Source: Candidatus Iainarchaeum sp.
GTDB taxonomy: Archaea > Iainarchaeota > Iainarchaeia > Iainarchaeales > DTGL01
Direction of reading: 5' to 3'
DNA length: 36,620 bases
NCBI GenBank assembly: GCA_017608575.1
Contig: JAFCFP010000003.1
Coordinates: 1-36,620, forward strand
Part shown: one piece after another, positions 14,913 through 25,700 of the stretch
Layout of the letters: every line of letters starts with the position of its first letter
Position numbering within the stretch: the first letter of the stretch is position 1
Notes under the pieces: model-generated
What the model saw: the letters and a program-made list of their open reading frames with translations, nothing else
The model's database searches: none
Told to the model about the DNA's origin: nothing
Position numbers and translations under genes: made by a program

Positions 14913-15239
14913 CTATCCCCTTCGCATGGTTACACTCAAACCCCAGATTACTACACTTAGGAACTGGAAAGCCAGCAATACATAAAAGAAAACAAACAAT
15001 GAAGAGGTAAGATAAGCGTGCTTTATCACAAGCAAATACACAAGAGCAGCTGTTATGATTAAGGTTAGTGGAGAATTTCCAAGATAGCCTTTTACTGTCA
15101 TGTAAACCATTAATGCAAGAAACACCCTCATTAAAAGATTTCCAGCGGGAAAGAGATACATTACAACTGGTGGAATAAGTGCAAGGATAAAAAATGCCCC
15201 GATTATTAGAATGAAAAGAGGTGTTCCGCGTTCATTCAT
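14913..15239 (-). CDS. Small membrane protein 2 of the cluster (108 aa)
   Basis: Hydrophobic segments near residues 7-29, 36-50, 56-72 and 78-102 give a four-TM protein with very short loops. GYLGNSPLTLIIT between segments 2 and 3 closely matches AHLGKSPLSVALI in small protein 1, and the following segments are alike in length and spacing. These two are probably tandem duplicates. The ATG lies 4 nt after the stop of protein 1, with GGTGAT providing a ribosome-binding site across that junction, so translation is likely coupled. Confidence 0.75.
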   Translation of the reverse strand: MNERGTPLFILIIGAFFILALIPPVVMYLFPAGNLLMRVFLALMVYMTVKGYLGNSPLTLIITAALVYLLVIKHAYLTSSLFVFFYVLLAFQFLSVVIWGLSVTMRRG

Positions 15240-15243
15240 TCAA

Positions 15244-15672
15244 TCACCTTCCCATTGGCCTTTTTGGTTTTTGTTGCATTGTCCTTTGCTGCATTCCGCG
15301 TGGAACATTTGCGCCTTGGGCTTTTGCTTTGAGCATTGCCTGTTGTCGCATCATTAAGTCAACACCCGAGCTAACAGGCTGTGCTTCAGTTGGCTCTCCA
15401 CCCATTTGGCTTACAAAGAAGAAATCAATAAGAATGCCGCTTATTCCAAGGGTTAAAAGAGTGTAAAGGACAAAAATGCCGCCAAAAAACTTCCAGTAAT
15501 CAAAGAGCACAAACCATCCAAAGCCAACAATTAATGCAACAGAAAGCGGGCTTTTTCCAAGATGCGCCCATACAAACGAAACAATTGTAAGCAATGCAAA
15601 AATCTTCAAAGCCAGATTCAAGTCAGCAAACAATTCTCCAAAAAACAATGGAAATAATGTTATTTCAATCAT
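15244..15672 (-). CDS. Small membrane protein 1 of the cluster (142 aa)
   Basis: Three hydrophobic segments (about residues 18-37, 43-60 and 62-86) are followed by a soluble tail of about 55 residues that is rich in Met, Gln, Ala and Arg/Lys (MMRQQAMLKAKAQG, MQQRTMQQKPKRPMGR). The basic tail is probably cytoplasmic. The LGKSPLS element between segments 1 and 2 recurs in small protein 2. It is the first of five small membrane genes after the giant proteins, 56 nt downstream of the third giant gene, with a possible own TATA box at 15704-15713. A GTGA element lies about 6 nt before the ATG. Confidence 0.75.
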   Translation of the reverse strand: MIEITLFPLFFGELFADLNLALKIFALLTIVSFVWAHLGKSPLSVALIVGFGWFVLFDYWKFFGGIFVLYTLLTLGISGILIDFFFVSQMGGEPTEAQPVSSGVDLMMRQQAMLKAKAQGANVPRGMQQRTMQQKPKRPMGR

Positions 15673-15703
15673 TGCTTCACTTCCACTAAAAAACTATTGA
15701 ATT

Positions 15704-15713
15704 CTTTATTTAA
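15704..15713 (-). promoter_or_regulatory. Possible internal promoter for the small membrane genes
   Basis: The minus strand reads TTTAAATAAA about 36 nt before the ATG at 15672. A start near 15682 would give a 10-nt leader with GTGA. It would let the five small genes be expressed at a different level from the giants. Called by eye. Confidence 0.4.
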
Positions 15714-15728
15714 ATTAGTTTGCTTTGC

Positions 15729-18700
15729 TCAGGAAGAGCCAATGCACTCTTCTCCGGCTTTAAGGCTCTTGCTGAAATCCTCAATTCCGCCAGCATAATC
15801 CAGTTCAGCGGGATTCCACCAGTAAAGGCTTTTTGAACCGGAATTTGAAACACAGATTTTTTCATCTTCAACCAGTGAGAAAAGGCTTTCAATAGAATCA
15901 ATATGGCTCAAAACGCTTTGGTCATTCCACTCCATGCCCTTTATTCCAGATAATTGTATTTCACTGCTTTCCTTACCATCAGGCAAAACAAACACTGCAT
16001 TTGGCGTTTCTAACTTTAAAATAATTTTTTTGTTCACTGGCGTGAAAAACAAATTGCTCAAATAAATCGTGCCGTTTTTGAAGGCAGAAGGCCACTCCAA
16101 GTAATAAGAATTATTCGAAAAACCATCCGGTGAATAGTAAAACACTTCGCTTATTGGTTCAGCCGAGAAATCCAAGCATTGCCCCAAGCCAGTCCAAAAC
16201 GCGAGAGCGCTTCCGGCTTTTATTGGCTCTGCTTCCTCAAAGAGCCTGTATTCAACCCTGAAAGGCCGGCTTGTTTTCACATGGGTGAATTTCATTATAA
16301 CAGGCGTTGCATAACCCGGCGAGAACTCAAAGCGAGCATTGTCACCGGTTTTTTCAACTGCAAACACTGTTCCGCGTGTTTCCATTTTGCTGTTAATTTT
16401 GCTTACGCTTTGCTCAATTGAAGTACTTATTTCACTCAAGGCATTGGAGTTCGCTATTTTTTCAAGGGCAATTCCTTTCTCTCCGCCTATGAGTTTTATT
16501 GCCTCGCCTTCAGGCAAGAAGTCAACTCCATAGCCTTGTCTTCCGTTTTCTGTTTTAACACCAACTAATCCATCAAACGGGATGTAATAAAAAATTGAAT
16601 TAGGGCTTGGCTCTTTGAGTTTGTAGAGTTCAACTTCAATGTTTGCATCAGGTTTGCCGTTTTCAAAGAAACTCCACTGTTTGTCGAAATCAATGCCAAT
16701 GAACACTTCATAGGTTCCGGGAGAGCTTAAGGAAATGCTTTCAGTGTATTTTTCTTTAATGGAAATCCTTTTGCCTTCAAAGAATTCTGACAATTCATCG
16801 CTTCCTCCAGCAAACCAATCAGGGGTTTCAAAGAATTGTCCTGAAGAATAATACTGTGCAAAGTCCTCCAAAAAATCTTCATTAAACGAATCCCTTTCAA
16901 GCAATGCCTTGAAATCAAAAAGCTTTCTCAAAAACTGCATTTTTTCCTCCCTTGTTTGGCCAGGCCAATTACTTGGAAACTGTGCATTTGCTGTAACAAA
17001 TTCTTTCCAGTTTGGAATATCCCTGTTAATAAAATAGTCAATTATTGGGTGGCCTTCCATTTTTTTGGTTGAATATTTGAGCCAGCACTGCTGCGATGAA
17101 TTGCTTACAACAAAGTAAATTGTTGCAACTCCTTGGTCTTCATCAATTGAAGCGCTTTCAACAAAAGCGCTTGCAGTGTAAAAAGAAACACCGCTTTCAT
17201 TCAAATCCGGAAAACTGCATTCAACAGTGTAGCTTTTCTTTGAACCAATTACCGGCGTTGAAACAAGGCACTCATTTGAGTAATTATTTGGGCCTGAAAG
17301 AGTGATTTTTACATCAGCATAAGCGGTTTCCGGTGAATCGTTTTTTACAAGCGCTCTTATTGTTGCATTTTGCTGTTTTACTTCAAAGTTAATGTTTTTA
17401 ACACCGATTTTTCCGTTTTCAACTTCCCTGTCACTTTTGTCCCTGCCGTGCTCTTCAATAAATTTTTGAATTTCAACTTCTGCTGGATCCAGTGGACATG
17501 AAAAATAATAATTGTTTTCTGCAAAGAATTCGTCCAGCATGTGAATCCTTTTGCTCAATGCAATACTGAACTGTGTTGCATCGCAATAAAACGCTTCTGG
17601 GTTGTCAGCATCACAGCTGTTCCATGCAATTGCCGAGTCATCCCAGCTCCAGGAAAGCTTGATTCTGGGCAATGCATTTTTGCCAGTATAGCCAACCCTT
17701 GAACCCATCAAGCAAGGAATTGCCTCTTTTGGGGCAGGAATTGCAACATCATTCAAATCAAAAGAGCTGCCAGTAACCAATTTCAAGTGGAATTTTTGGG
17801 AATACTCACTTGAATCAGTATCAGGCACATTAAACGGGCCAAATTCAGCACTGTTCATTGAAACAATTGGCTTTATATGCAATGGATCACCATGAATGTG
17901 TTCCGGCAACTTAACCGTTAAAATGCCATATTCTGGCAATGGATCTTCTACATGGGAATTATTTACAATAGTTAACGCGCTCACTTCTTTTTTCTCTGAC
18001 AAAATTTTCTCCATTTTTGAATTGTTTAATTCAATGGAAAAATTGCTCAGAGAAATTCCCGCTGTAGCTTCTTCCAGCCGCATTACATAATCTTGGAGTG
18101 GAAATGACTGCTTTTCAATCTGGCACTCAGGTCCAAAAATATATGAAGCAGATTGAAATACTGCTGAGGCGCCGGCCATCACTGCAGCACAAGCAGTCAT
18201 TGTAAAAATATTTCCGGTTGCAGAACAAGCTGCAAAACCGCTTCCTGCAGCTGTCAGCACGTTTCCAAAGTATTCCTGCATGGAAAATTTATTTTTGGCC
18301 ATTTCATTCATGACAATGTTCCAATGGCATTCCTTGGGAGGGTTTTCTGGATGCTTGCATTCAGTGCAATAATTTGCCCTCACTTGCACTTCCTCTGACA
18401 AATTGGAATTGGTTATTTCAATTGAATCCTTCCAATTGGTTTCTTTTGAAACCACTGCTTCATAACGGCTCAATGAAAGGAAATCTCCCTCGCTTGGCTC
18501 AACCAAAACATCAACAATTCCAACAAGCTTAAACTGCCCGTTTTTTGTACGCACGTGCACTGTAATGCCATACAAGCCAGGAATTTCCTTCCTGTAAACA
18601 CTAATGCTTTTCTCACTCTGCGATTCACTTAATTCAAACTCTTTTGGTGTTACACCAATGCCTCCCTCAGTGTTGCCACTGCATTCGCTGTCACCACGGC

Positions 18701-21700
18701 ATAATTCAACAAACAATTGCACTGGACCACATTCTTTTGATGAAACCAAAAAATCAGTGCTTTCCTCGCTACCCTCAATTTTCACTGCCTGGGTTGGCAG
18801 TTTAAGGCATTCATCCAGATTAATAATGCTTATTTCACTGTTAATTGCTGCAGAGAAATCATTATTCACTTGCACCAAGCCGTCTTTTGAAAACGCTTCT
18901 CCATCAAACCAGACAGTGAACTTGGCGGTTTTCCCCAAATAACCGGTTTTTGGAGTAAATGAAAGAACCGCATTATATGTTCCATATTCGCTTGATTTGA
19001 ATTCCTCGAAGAGTTTTACTTTTTTGCCCGGCCTTAAAACCTCGCTTGCCGAAATACCGCTTGGACTCGTAACAGTCAATTCAACAATTCCCGAAATGCT
19101 TGAATCCCATTCAATTCCAGCCAGAAGAGATTCAAGGTTTACAGGGCGAGAGGCTTGCTCGCATGCATTGACTATTTCAAACTCGGTTGAAGCGCGGTTT
19201 TTTGTTGTAATGGTTTTCCATTCAGGCACTGTTGCGCCGTCCAAATAAATGCAGGGCGCATTATCGGGCATTCCCGCAGTTGAAATGTTAACCAAAAGCG
19301 GAATTTCTGAAGAATACTCAACGTTCCTTTCACTGCCTTCAAAAACAATAACAATCTTCATTTCAAGTGACTTGGATGCTTTCAACAAATCACTGGCTTC
19401 AGGCGAAAGCACTGTTTTTGCAATCTGCAATTCAATTGAATCCAGCGCATTAATCTCTTTCTCTGAATTCAGCATTGAAAAGGAATTCATTGCATCCAAG
19501 TCAAGCAAGCCCTTGCTGTTCCCCAAAATACCGATTTCCTTTATTTTAATATTCATTCCAGAAAGGTTTTCAATTTCAACTGCAAATGTTTCGCTTCTTT
19601 TAATGCCCGGATTGAGTGACGATTCCAAAAGAGAAGGCGTAATTTTTACAATTTCGGTTGTTATTTCCCTTTCAATCTTTTCCGGCGAAAAACCGGCTTT
19701 TTCCGCTTCAACAACCAGTTTTGTTCCAGGCGGTGAAGCAGGCAATTCAATTGAAGCAATTCCAAGCGAATTGGTGTGTTGTATCCAGACATGGCTCTCT
19801 GTGCCGGGAATCCTTCTGGTGAACCTCACTAGCACATTCTCTAATGGTTCTCCTGCAGAATTTTTAACCATTGCATCAATCGGTGTTTTCACAAAAGCAG
19901 GAATTAATTCAGGCGAGGCATCAAGGTAGAGTTTTTCAGCCGAAACAACACCAAAGTCAACCACTTTTTCAAGGGCAATTTTTCCATCAGCCACAAGCAA
20001 TATTTTAAACTGTGAATCCTTTACTTCAACAGGTTGAAAAATCAATTCAATTTCAATCTCTTTGTTCTGTGAAAAATCACCCAAGTCTTCAAGCAATATT
20101 TCATTATTCACTGCTTTCACTTCAATTGTTTGCCCTGAAGCGTTCCTCAAAACCGCTTTCTCAATCCTTAAAATGTTTTCTTTCAAGCCATCAAATTCAT
20201 TCACAATCAAAACCCTGCTTTCGCTGTAAGCACGGGGAGAATTATTCAAAAGAACAAAAGAATAATTATAATCGGAAAAAACCGTTGTAACAAATGGTTT
20301 TTCCAAAAAAAGCCTGTCCTTTTCACTGAAAAGCCATTCACCTGTAATGCAGAAATCCCCTTCACAAGCTGGAGCGCTTCCCTCAAAAAAAACAAGCGAA
20401 TTTGCCTCTGCATAAAGCCCTTCTTTTGATGGAGCATTTTCTTTTTCCCCCAAAACAGCATCAAATGGCTCCCTGTAATATTTGCCGTCCTTTACAGCAT
20501 AAGCCCTATAATGTAGTGAAAGCCGTGTTTTTGGAAGTGTTGTTTGCCTGACTACAAATTCAACAGAAACCCTGAATGATTCCCTTAAAGGATTAATCCA
20601 TTCAATGCTCGCCCATTTGGCTCTACCGCTTGAAAGAATCTCGCGCTTTAAGCCATTTGACGAATCAAATGTTTCACCCAAAATAATTGAATCAATTCCG
20701 GAAGCATTAATGCTGTTTATAAAAAGCGGATCGCTTGCCATGTTTGCTTTGTCACCGGTTCTCACATGAAATCCTATTTTGTCAAACTCCCGTGCATGCG
20801 GCATTGCAACAACAAAAACCGCGTTGTACTTCTTTCCAGCCAAAAGCAATTCCTGCTTTTTACCGTTTTGATAAATGCCTTCAAAAAAAACCATTGGTTT
20901 TTTTCTGAGAGACCTTTGCCTCATTTCCCCTATTACCTCAAAAGAAGTATCAGGCCAGAGCTGTATTTCCTCGCTTTGAAAACTCATATACGCTGGATTC
21001 TCAAAAACAACAAACACTCTTTCATCTGCTTTAAGTGAGTAAAACTTTTCACCTGACACCATTGGAATCTTTCCACTCAGGCTTTGCCCCCTTGAATTGA
21101 ACACTTCAATTTCAGTATTTGGAACAAGTTCTTTGTCTTCATTCAATGCCTTGATGTGCAAAGTGCAGTCTCCAATTACAAGTCTCACAGTAAACTCATT
21201 CAATCCAGCAGGATTAATCAATGAAGAATCCTCAACAGAACCACCGCTTGCCGGGTATTTCACTGCGAATGGAAAAACGCTTCTTTCAATTCTGCCAAGG
21301 GAAAAAAAAGCATAGCCATTAACATCAGTGAATTTGTAGTTTTCCCTGCCATTCAATTCCACAATTCCCTCAGTGTCAGAAAACCTGAACATTACTTTTG
21401 CATTCTCCACCGGCTCATTGTCTTCATCAAGTACTCTTACAATTGTCCTGCCGCTATTTTCCTCGGTTATTTTTTCAAGCATTATTTGAATTTCAGAGTT
21501 AATGTCGGAAACAACAACGCTTTTAGCAAAATAGCCCTCTCCAATGCCGCCTTCCTTTTTTGCTACAATCATGAAAGGACCAGCGTTTTTCACTTTGAAT
21601 TCAACCGTGCTCGCATTCAAGCCAGTGTTCTTTTCTTCAATGAACAAGTCATTCAAATCCTTCAATTTAACTGTTGCGTTTTTTATTCTCGTGCCCGTAG

Positions 21701-22691
21701 CTTTATCCAAAACAACAACCTTTATTGAGCCAATTGTTTTTGGATTCATTTCAATGCTTATTTCGTTCGCCCTGCTGGCTTTAACTTCAACAAAAAGCAC
21801 TCTAGCAGTAGCAAACTCGCTGGTTGGGTCTCCAACAAGCACATTATAAAAAGCAGGCACCAAGTCAGGGAATTCCACTTTTCCGTGGCCATTAGAATAA
21901 GCTTCATTGCTGTAAGAATCGCTTTCAATCCTCACCAAAAAATTTTTCTCCCTCAACAGTTGCCCGGATTCATCAACAATTTTAACCACAAGAGAGCCTT
22001 TCACTGGCTCTTTCTCTTTAAGCCTTAACACTTTTTCGGTTTCACCCTCTCTAAAGCTTGCCAGTGACGGTCTATAGTCAGGGTCTTCAACCCTTACACT
22101 CATAAGCCCGCAGTTAAGAGGCAACAAAACCTCAATTATTCCATCCATGTCTTCGTCAAATTCCCTCCAAGGAGAAATTGCCTTGTTTTCGCATTCAATT
22201 CTTGCCACAATTCGTTTGCCGGTAACAAGCCCCTTTGAATCCTCAAACAAAATGGTCCTCTTCTCTTCAAACCGCTGGGTTTTTTTGAGCTGGAATAATT
22301 CAAGTGAATCAGTAGATCCAACAAAAACAGTGAACTCTGCTTTTTGGAATCCTTTCTTTTCAACAAAAAACCTGACTTTGCTTTTTGCAGGCACTTTTAT
22401 TTCCAAAAGGCCTTCACTGTTTGTTTTAGCTGAATTTTGAGGCAGACTATTAACACTGTATTTAACAATTGTATTGGAAACAGCACTGCCATTTTCATCT
22501 TCAAGTTTAACAGTCAATGAAACAGTTTTTTCTCCTTTAGGCCAAGGAATCAAAAAAATAAAAAAAGCACACAAAGCCAAAGCAACAAATATTGCAAAAG
22601 CAATCCTTTTCCAGCCAACCCTTTCAGCAACTCCAAGAAACGAATCAACAACAGCAAAATAAAGCTCTCTGAGGTTATCACCTAAAGGCAT
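15729..22691 (-). CDS. Giant N-anchored surface protein A (2,320 aa)
   Basis: A 27-residue cytoplasmic head (with LRELYFAVVD) precedes one membrane segment (about 28-49), with the rest outside the cell. From about 55 to 560 there are several carboxypeptidase-regulatory/CNA-B-like beta-sandwich repeats (pattern VxVxDExGxPLxNAxVxF...GxAxF...G). A middle domain at about 590-800 (AGKKYNAVFVV, HYRAYAV, DAVLG, GLYAEA) recurs in both sister proteins. More Ig-like stretches follow, then a Gly/Ala-rich hydrophobic stretch at about 1467-1520. A conserved C-terminal module carries FYCDATQFSIAL (about 1702), IFYYIPFDGLVG (about 2030) and the ending LYWWNP 30 residues from the C-terminus. Many NxS/T sequons are present. 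No sortase, protease or C-terminal anchor motif is seen. It starts 29 nt after giant B stops. The role is probably adhesin or surface fibre; this is inference. Confidence 0.88.
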   Translation of the reverse strand: MPLGDNLRELYFAVVDSFLGVAERVGWKRIAFAIFVALALCAFFIFLIPWPKGEKTVSLTVKLEDENGSAVSNTIVKYSVNSLPQNSAKTNSEGLLEIKVPAKSKVRFFVEKKGFQKAEFTVFVGSTDSLELFQLKKTQRFEEKRTILFEDSKGLVTGKRIVARIECENKAISPWREFDEDMDGIIEVLLPLNCGLMSVRVEDPDYRPSLASFREGETEKVLRLKEKEPVKGSLVVKIVDESGQLLREKNFLVRIESDSYSNEAYSNGHGKVEFPDLVPAFYNVLVGDPTSEFATARVLFVEVKASRANEISIEMNPKTIGSIKVVVLDKATGTRIKNATVKLKDLNDLFIEEKNTGLNASTVEFKVKNAGPFMIVAKKEGGIGEGYFAKSVVVSDINSEIQIMLEKITEENSGRTIVRVLDEDNEPVENAKVMFRFSDTEGIVELNGRENYKFTDVNGYAFFSLGRIERSVFPFAVKYPASGGSVEDSSLINPAGLNEFTVRLVIGDCTLHIKALNEDKELVPNTEIEVFNSRGQSLSGKIPMVSGEKFYSLKADERVFVVFENPAYMSFQSEEIQLWPDTSFEVIGEMRQRSLRKKPMVFFEGIYQNGKKQELLLAGKKYNAVFVVAMPHAREFDKIGFHVRTGDKANMASDPLFINSINASGIDSIILGETFDSSNGLKREILSSGRAKWASIEWINPLRESFRVSVEFVVRQTTLPKTRLSLHYRAYAVKDGKYYREPFDAVLGEKENAPSKEGLYAEANSLVFFEGSAPACEGDFCITGEWLFSEKDRLFLEKPFVTTVFSDYNYSFVLLNNSPRAYSESRVLIVNEFDGLKENILRIEKAVLRNASGQTIEVKAVNNEILLEDLGDFSQNKEIEIELIFQPVEVKDSQFKILLVADGKIALEKVVDFGVVSAEKLYLDASPELIPAFVKTPIDAMVKNSAGEPLENVLVRFTRRIPGTESHVWIQHTNSLGIASIELPASPPGTKLVVEAEKAGFSPEKIEREITTEIVKITPSLLESSLNPGIKRSETFAVEIENLSGMNIKIKEIGILGNSKGLLDLDAMNSFSMLNSEKEINALDSIELQIAKTVLSPEASDLLKASKSLEMKIVIVFEGSERNVEYSSEIPLLVNISTAGMPDNAPCIYLDGATVPEWKTITTKNRASTEFEIVNACEQASRPVNLESLLAGIEWDSSISGIVELTVTSPSGISASEVLRPGKKVKLFEEFKSSEYGTYNAVLSFTPKTGYLGKTAKFTVWFDGEAFSKDGLVQVNNDFSAAINSEISIINLDECLKLPTQAVKIEGSEESTDFLVSSKECGPVQLFVELCRGDSECSGNTEGGIGVTPKEFELSESQSEKSISVYRKEIPGLYGITVHVRTKNGQFKLVGIVDVLVEPSEGDFLSLSRYEAVVSKETNWKDSIEITNSNLSEEVQVRANYCTECKHPENPPKECHWNIVMNEMAKNKFSMQEYFGNVLTAAGSGFAACSATGNIFTMTACAAVMAGASAVFQSASYIFGPECQIEKQSFPLQDYVMRLEEATAGISLSNFSIELNNSKMEKILSEKKEVSALTIVNNSHVEDPLPEYGILTVKLPEHIHGDPLHIKPIVSMNSAEFGPFNVPDTDSSEYSQKFHLKLVTGSSFDLNDVAIPAPKEAIPCLMGSRVGYTGKNALPRIKLSWSWDDSAIAWNSCDADNPEAFYCDATQFSIALSKRIHMLDEFFAENNYYFSCPLDPAEVEIQKFIEEHGRDKSDREVENGKIGVKNINFEVKQQNATIRALVKNDSPETAYADVKITLSGPNNYSNECLVSTPVIGSKKSYTVECSFPDLNESGVSFYTASAFVESASIDEDQGVATIYFVVSNSSQQCWLKYSTKKMEGHPIIDYFINRDIPNWKEFVTANAQFPSNWPGQTREEKMQFLRKLFDFKALLERDSFNEDFLEDFAQYYSSGQFFETPDWFAGGSDELSEFFEGKRISIKEKYTESISLSSPGTYEVFIGIDFDKQWSFFENGKPDANIEVELYKLKEPSPNSIFYYIPFDGLVGVKTENGRQGYGVDFLPEGEAIKLIGGEKGIALEKIANSNALSEISTSIEQSVSKINSKMETRGTVFAVEKTGDNARFEFSPGYATPVIMKFTHVKTSRPFRVEYRLFEEAEPIKAGSALAFWTGLGQCLDFSAEPISEVFYYSPDGFSNNSYYLEWPSAFKNGTIYLSNLFFTPVNKKIILKLETPNAVFVLPDGKESSEIQLSGIKGMEWNDQSVLSHIDSIESLFSLVEDEKICVSNSGSKSLYWWNPAELDYAGGIEDFSKSLKAGEECIGSS
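16525..16593 (-). repeat. DNA patch shared with giant B (copy 1)
   Basis: Positions 16525-16580 match 23550-23605 at 55 of 56 bases; after one mismatch, 11 further bases match. The patch encodes PFDGLVGVKTENGRQGYGV in both proteins, while flanking DNA is far more diverged. Confidence 0.85.
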
Positions 22692-22720
22692 GCCATTCCC
22701 ATTATTCAGTTTTTTTTCTT

Positions 22721-25700
22721 CTATTCTTCAGTGAAAGGCGCAATGCATTGCTGTGGAACGCTCTCCATTGTCTGTCCCAAAGTATTCTCCAAAACCTTTT
22801 CAGGGTTCCAGAAAAATGTTGTCCTTACCTCATTTCCATAGCCTGTAACGCAAACCTCTCCGGCTTCCACGAGTTGAAGAATGCTTTCAATTGATTCAAT
22901 GTTCTGTGAAACTATGCCGTTCAAGTAAACTTGGTTTGTGGCATTAGAAGACGGAGAAATAAAACTCATTGAATCCATTCCCTCAACCGCTTTAAGTATT
23001 GATTCGCTTTCAAGCGGAGTGAAAAACATTGTTTTCAGGAACACGTTTCCCTTTCTTTTAATATTGCACCATTCAAGTCCATAACTGGAAGTGGAAAAAG
23101 ATCCAGCGCATTCGGTCATGCCGACGCCGCCATGCAGGTCAGGTGTTTCCTGGTATGTTTCAGTCATTTCATTGTCTTCAAAATCATAGCAATGCTTTCC
23201 AATGCCAGTCCAAGTGGTAAGATAGCTTCCAACTTGCTGGGGTTCTCCGTCAACAGTAACGCTGTAAAAAGCAAATGCTTTGTCTGACTTGCCGCCGCTA
23301 ACTTTAAGGATTATTGGAGTTGCCTTGCTTGGGCTTAAATTAATTGTTGTTTCCTCCAAGTCAGGGTTTCTCACAACATCCAGTATTACGCCTCTCCTTG
23401 TATTGTTCAGTGTGCGGAAGTCATCAATTCTGTTGGTGTAAACCCATCCGCCTTGCACTGGTGATGAATGAGCAATAGTGCTTGAATAAATCAACTGTGA
23501 TGGATCATTGTTTATTTTAAGCGTTGCCGGGGATTCCTCCCTGAAATTGACTCCATAGCCTTGTCTTCCGTTTTCTGTTTTAACACCAACTAGTCCATCA
23601 AACGGCATGTAATAAAATGGCGAATTCGGCCTTGGAGTGTCAAGCCTGCTTAATTCAACCTCAATTGTTGCATTCGGCTCGCCTTCCCTGAAAAGACTCC
23701 AAGAGTCATCCTTGTACACAATGTCAATATTCACTTGGTATTTTCCCTCTGGAATAAAGTTGTTTCTTTCAATGAAATACGACTTAAAGGACATTAAATC
23801 ATTGTTGGTAAAATACTGTGACAAACCGCCTCCTTCAGTGGAATAATAAGCAGGCGTTCCAAAGAAATCATTCTCGCAGAATTCATCGAAATCATTGCGG
23901 AAATCCTTTGTATAGCCATCTCTTATAAGCAATGCCTTGAAGTTCGAAAGCTTCATTGCCTCCTCCAATGCTGCATTGCCGGGGTTTGCTTTAAGGAAAT
24001 CACTGAGCCTTGAAGTAGAATAAGGCTCACAAACCCTGAAAGCATTTGATGAACTGCCAACGTTAAGCTTTGCATTCAACGAATCATTGCCTGTGTCCAA
24101 GTTTTTGCATTCTTCGGTGCAAGTATTCAGCAATGGATTAATTGAAACATTAACAGAGTAAAGCCCTTCTCCAAGGTTTTCAAAAGAGCATTCAGCAGTG
24201 CTCCTGCTAATCAAATCAATTGAAAGCACTCCATCAGGGCATTCAACAACTGAACCATCTGATTCTTTGACCAGTTGTATAATGGTTTCCACTTGCATTT
24301 CCTTGTTGTTATTGCTTTCAATAGTTGCAATAACCTTTGCCTTCTTTCCATCTTTTTCCACTTTGACGCGTGTTATTGCAACATCTTCTTCTCTGTCACT
24401 CAATGCCTGTGAAACATCTTCAAGCACGCCGCTTTCAGATGGGCAAGTGAAAGTCTTTCCTGCAAGCAATTCATCAATGCGGTGAATCTTCTTCAAGAGT
24501 TCAATGGAAAACTGTGTTGCGTCACAATACGTTTCACCAGCGCCTTCGTCACAAGTGTCCATTGAAATTGCGTTCCAGTTCCATTTAAGCAATATTTTTG
24601 GCATTGCTTCAGCGCCTGTTTTTCCAATTCTTGTCCCAATCTTGCAGCTTTCACCGGGAATGTTAACCGGTTCTGGTTCCTCTGGCTTGTATGAATTGAA
24701 CTGCAAGTGGAATTTTTGGAAATACTTGTCAGCGCTTTTTACTGTTAAATTGCTTCCATCTGCAGCAAATGATTCGGCTTCCTCCTGGCTGTAACCTGTT
24801 TCTTCACAGTTGTCAAACACATTAACAGCATCCCAAAGAGAATTCAATACATCCCACACATTTGAAATCTCCTCGCTTCCACCCGGAGCATAAGTTGTTT
24901 CATAGTCTCTCCTCTCTCCTTCCACTTTAAGAATTCTGTAAATAGGGCTCACTGGATTCTCCTGTGTTACTCCGCCGGAGTTCTGGAATATTATTTCTGT
25001 TTCTTTTCTTCCAAATTCGAGCCCTTCAGTTTTCTCTGTTTTCTCGTTGCTCATTTCAATGCTTATGCCTGGGGCATCGCGGTCCTCGCGCCCGCTTGGA
25101 TACAGTATTCTCAAAGCAGTGATTGCAAGATCGTCTGCCACAACATCAAATGTAATTGTTCCCGCATTCTGAACAACCAAGTAATTGTAAGCAGAGCCAG
25201 CAACCCATCCAACAAGTAATCCTTCCCACATATTGTCAACATTGATTATGTTGCCAAGGCTTTCAGCCAATGGCCCGAGCACTGAGCCAACATCGATTCC
25301 TGCAAATGCCATAAGACCAGTTCTACTGCCAAAAACAGGCCTTTCTTTTGCCATGATTCCGGTTGGAACACAAGTGCCGCCAACACAACAATTATCCGTG
25401 TCAAGCGCTTTCACCATTGGAATTACACTCCAAGTGCAAGTCTGACCGCAAGTCTTTTTCTCGCATTGGCCGGCATCACATGGCACTCCACCCATTTCAC
25501 TGCATGTGAGCAATTCATTGCTGCCTTCACTTTGATCTGTTGGGTTTTCTGAAGGCGGGATCACTTCACTGCCACCTGTACCAGTTTCAGGGCTTGCCTC
25601 TTCACTGCTTGTTTCAGGGCTAGGGCTTGGCTCAATTGCTGGCTCGTTAACTGTTTCGTTACTTGGATTTGAAGTATTTGCTGTGTTTGTGCTAGTTGCA

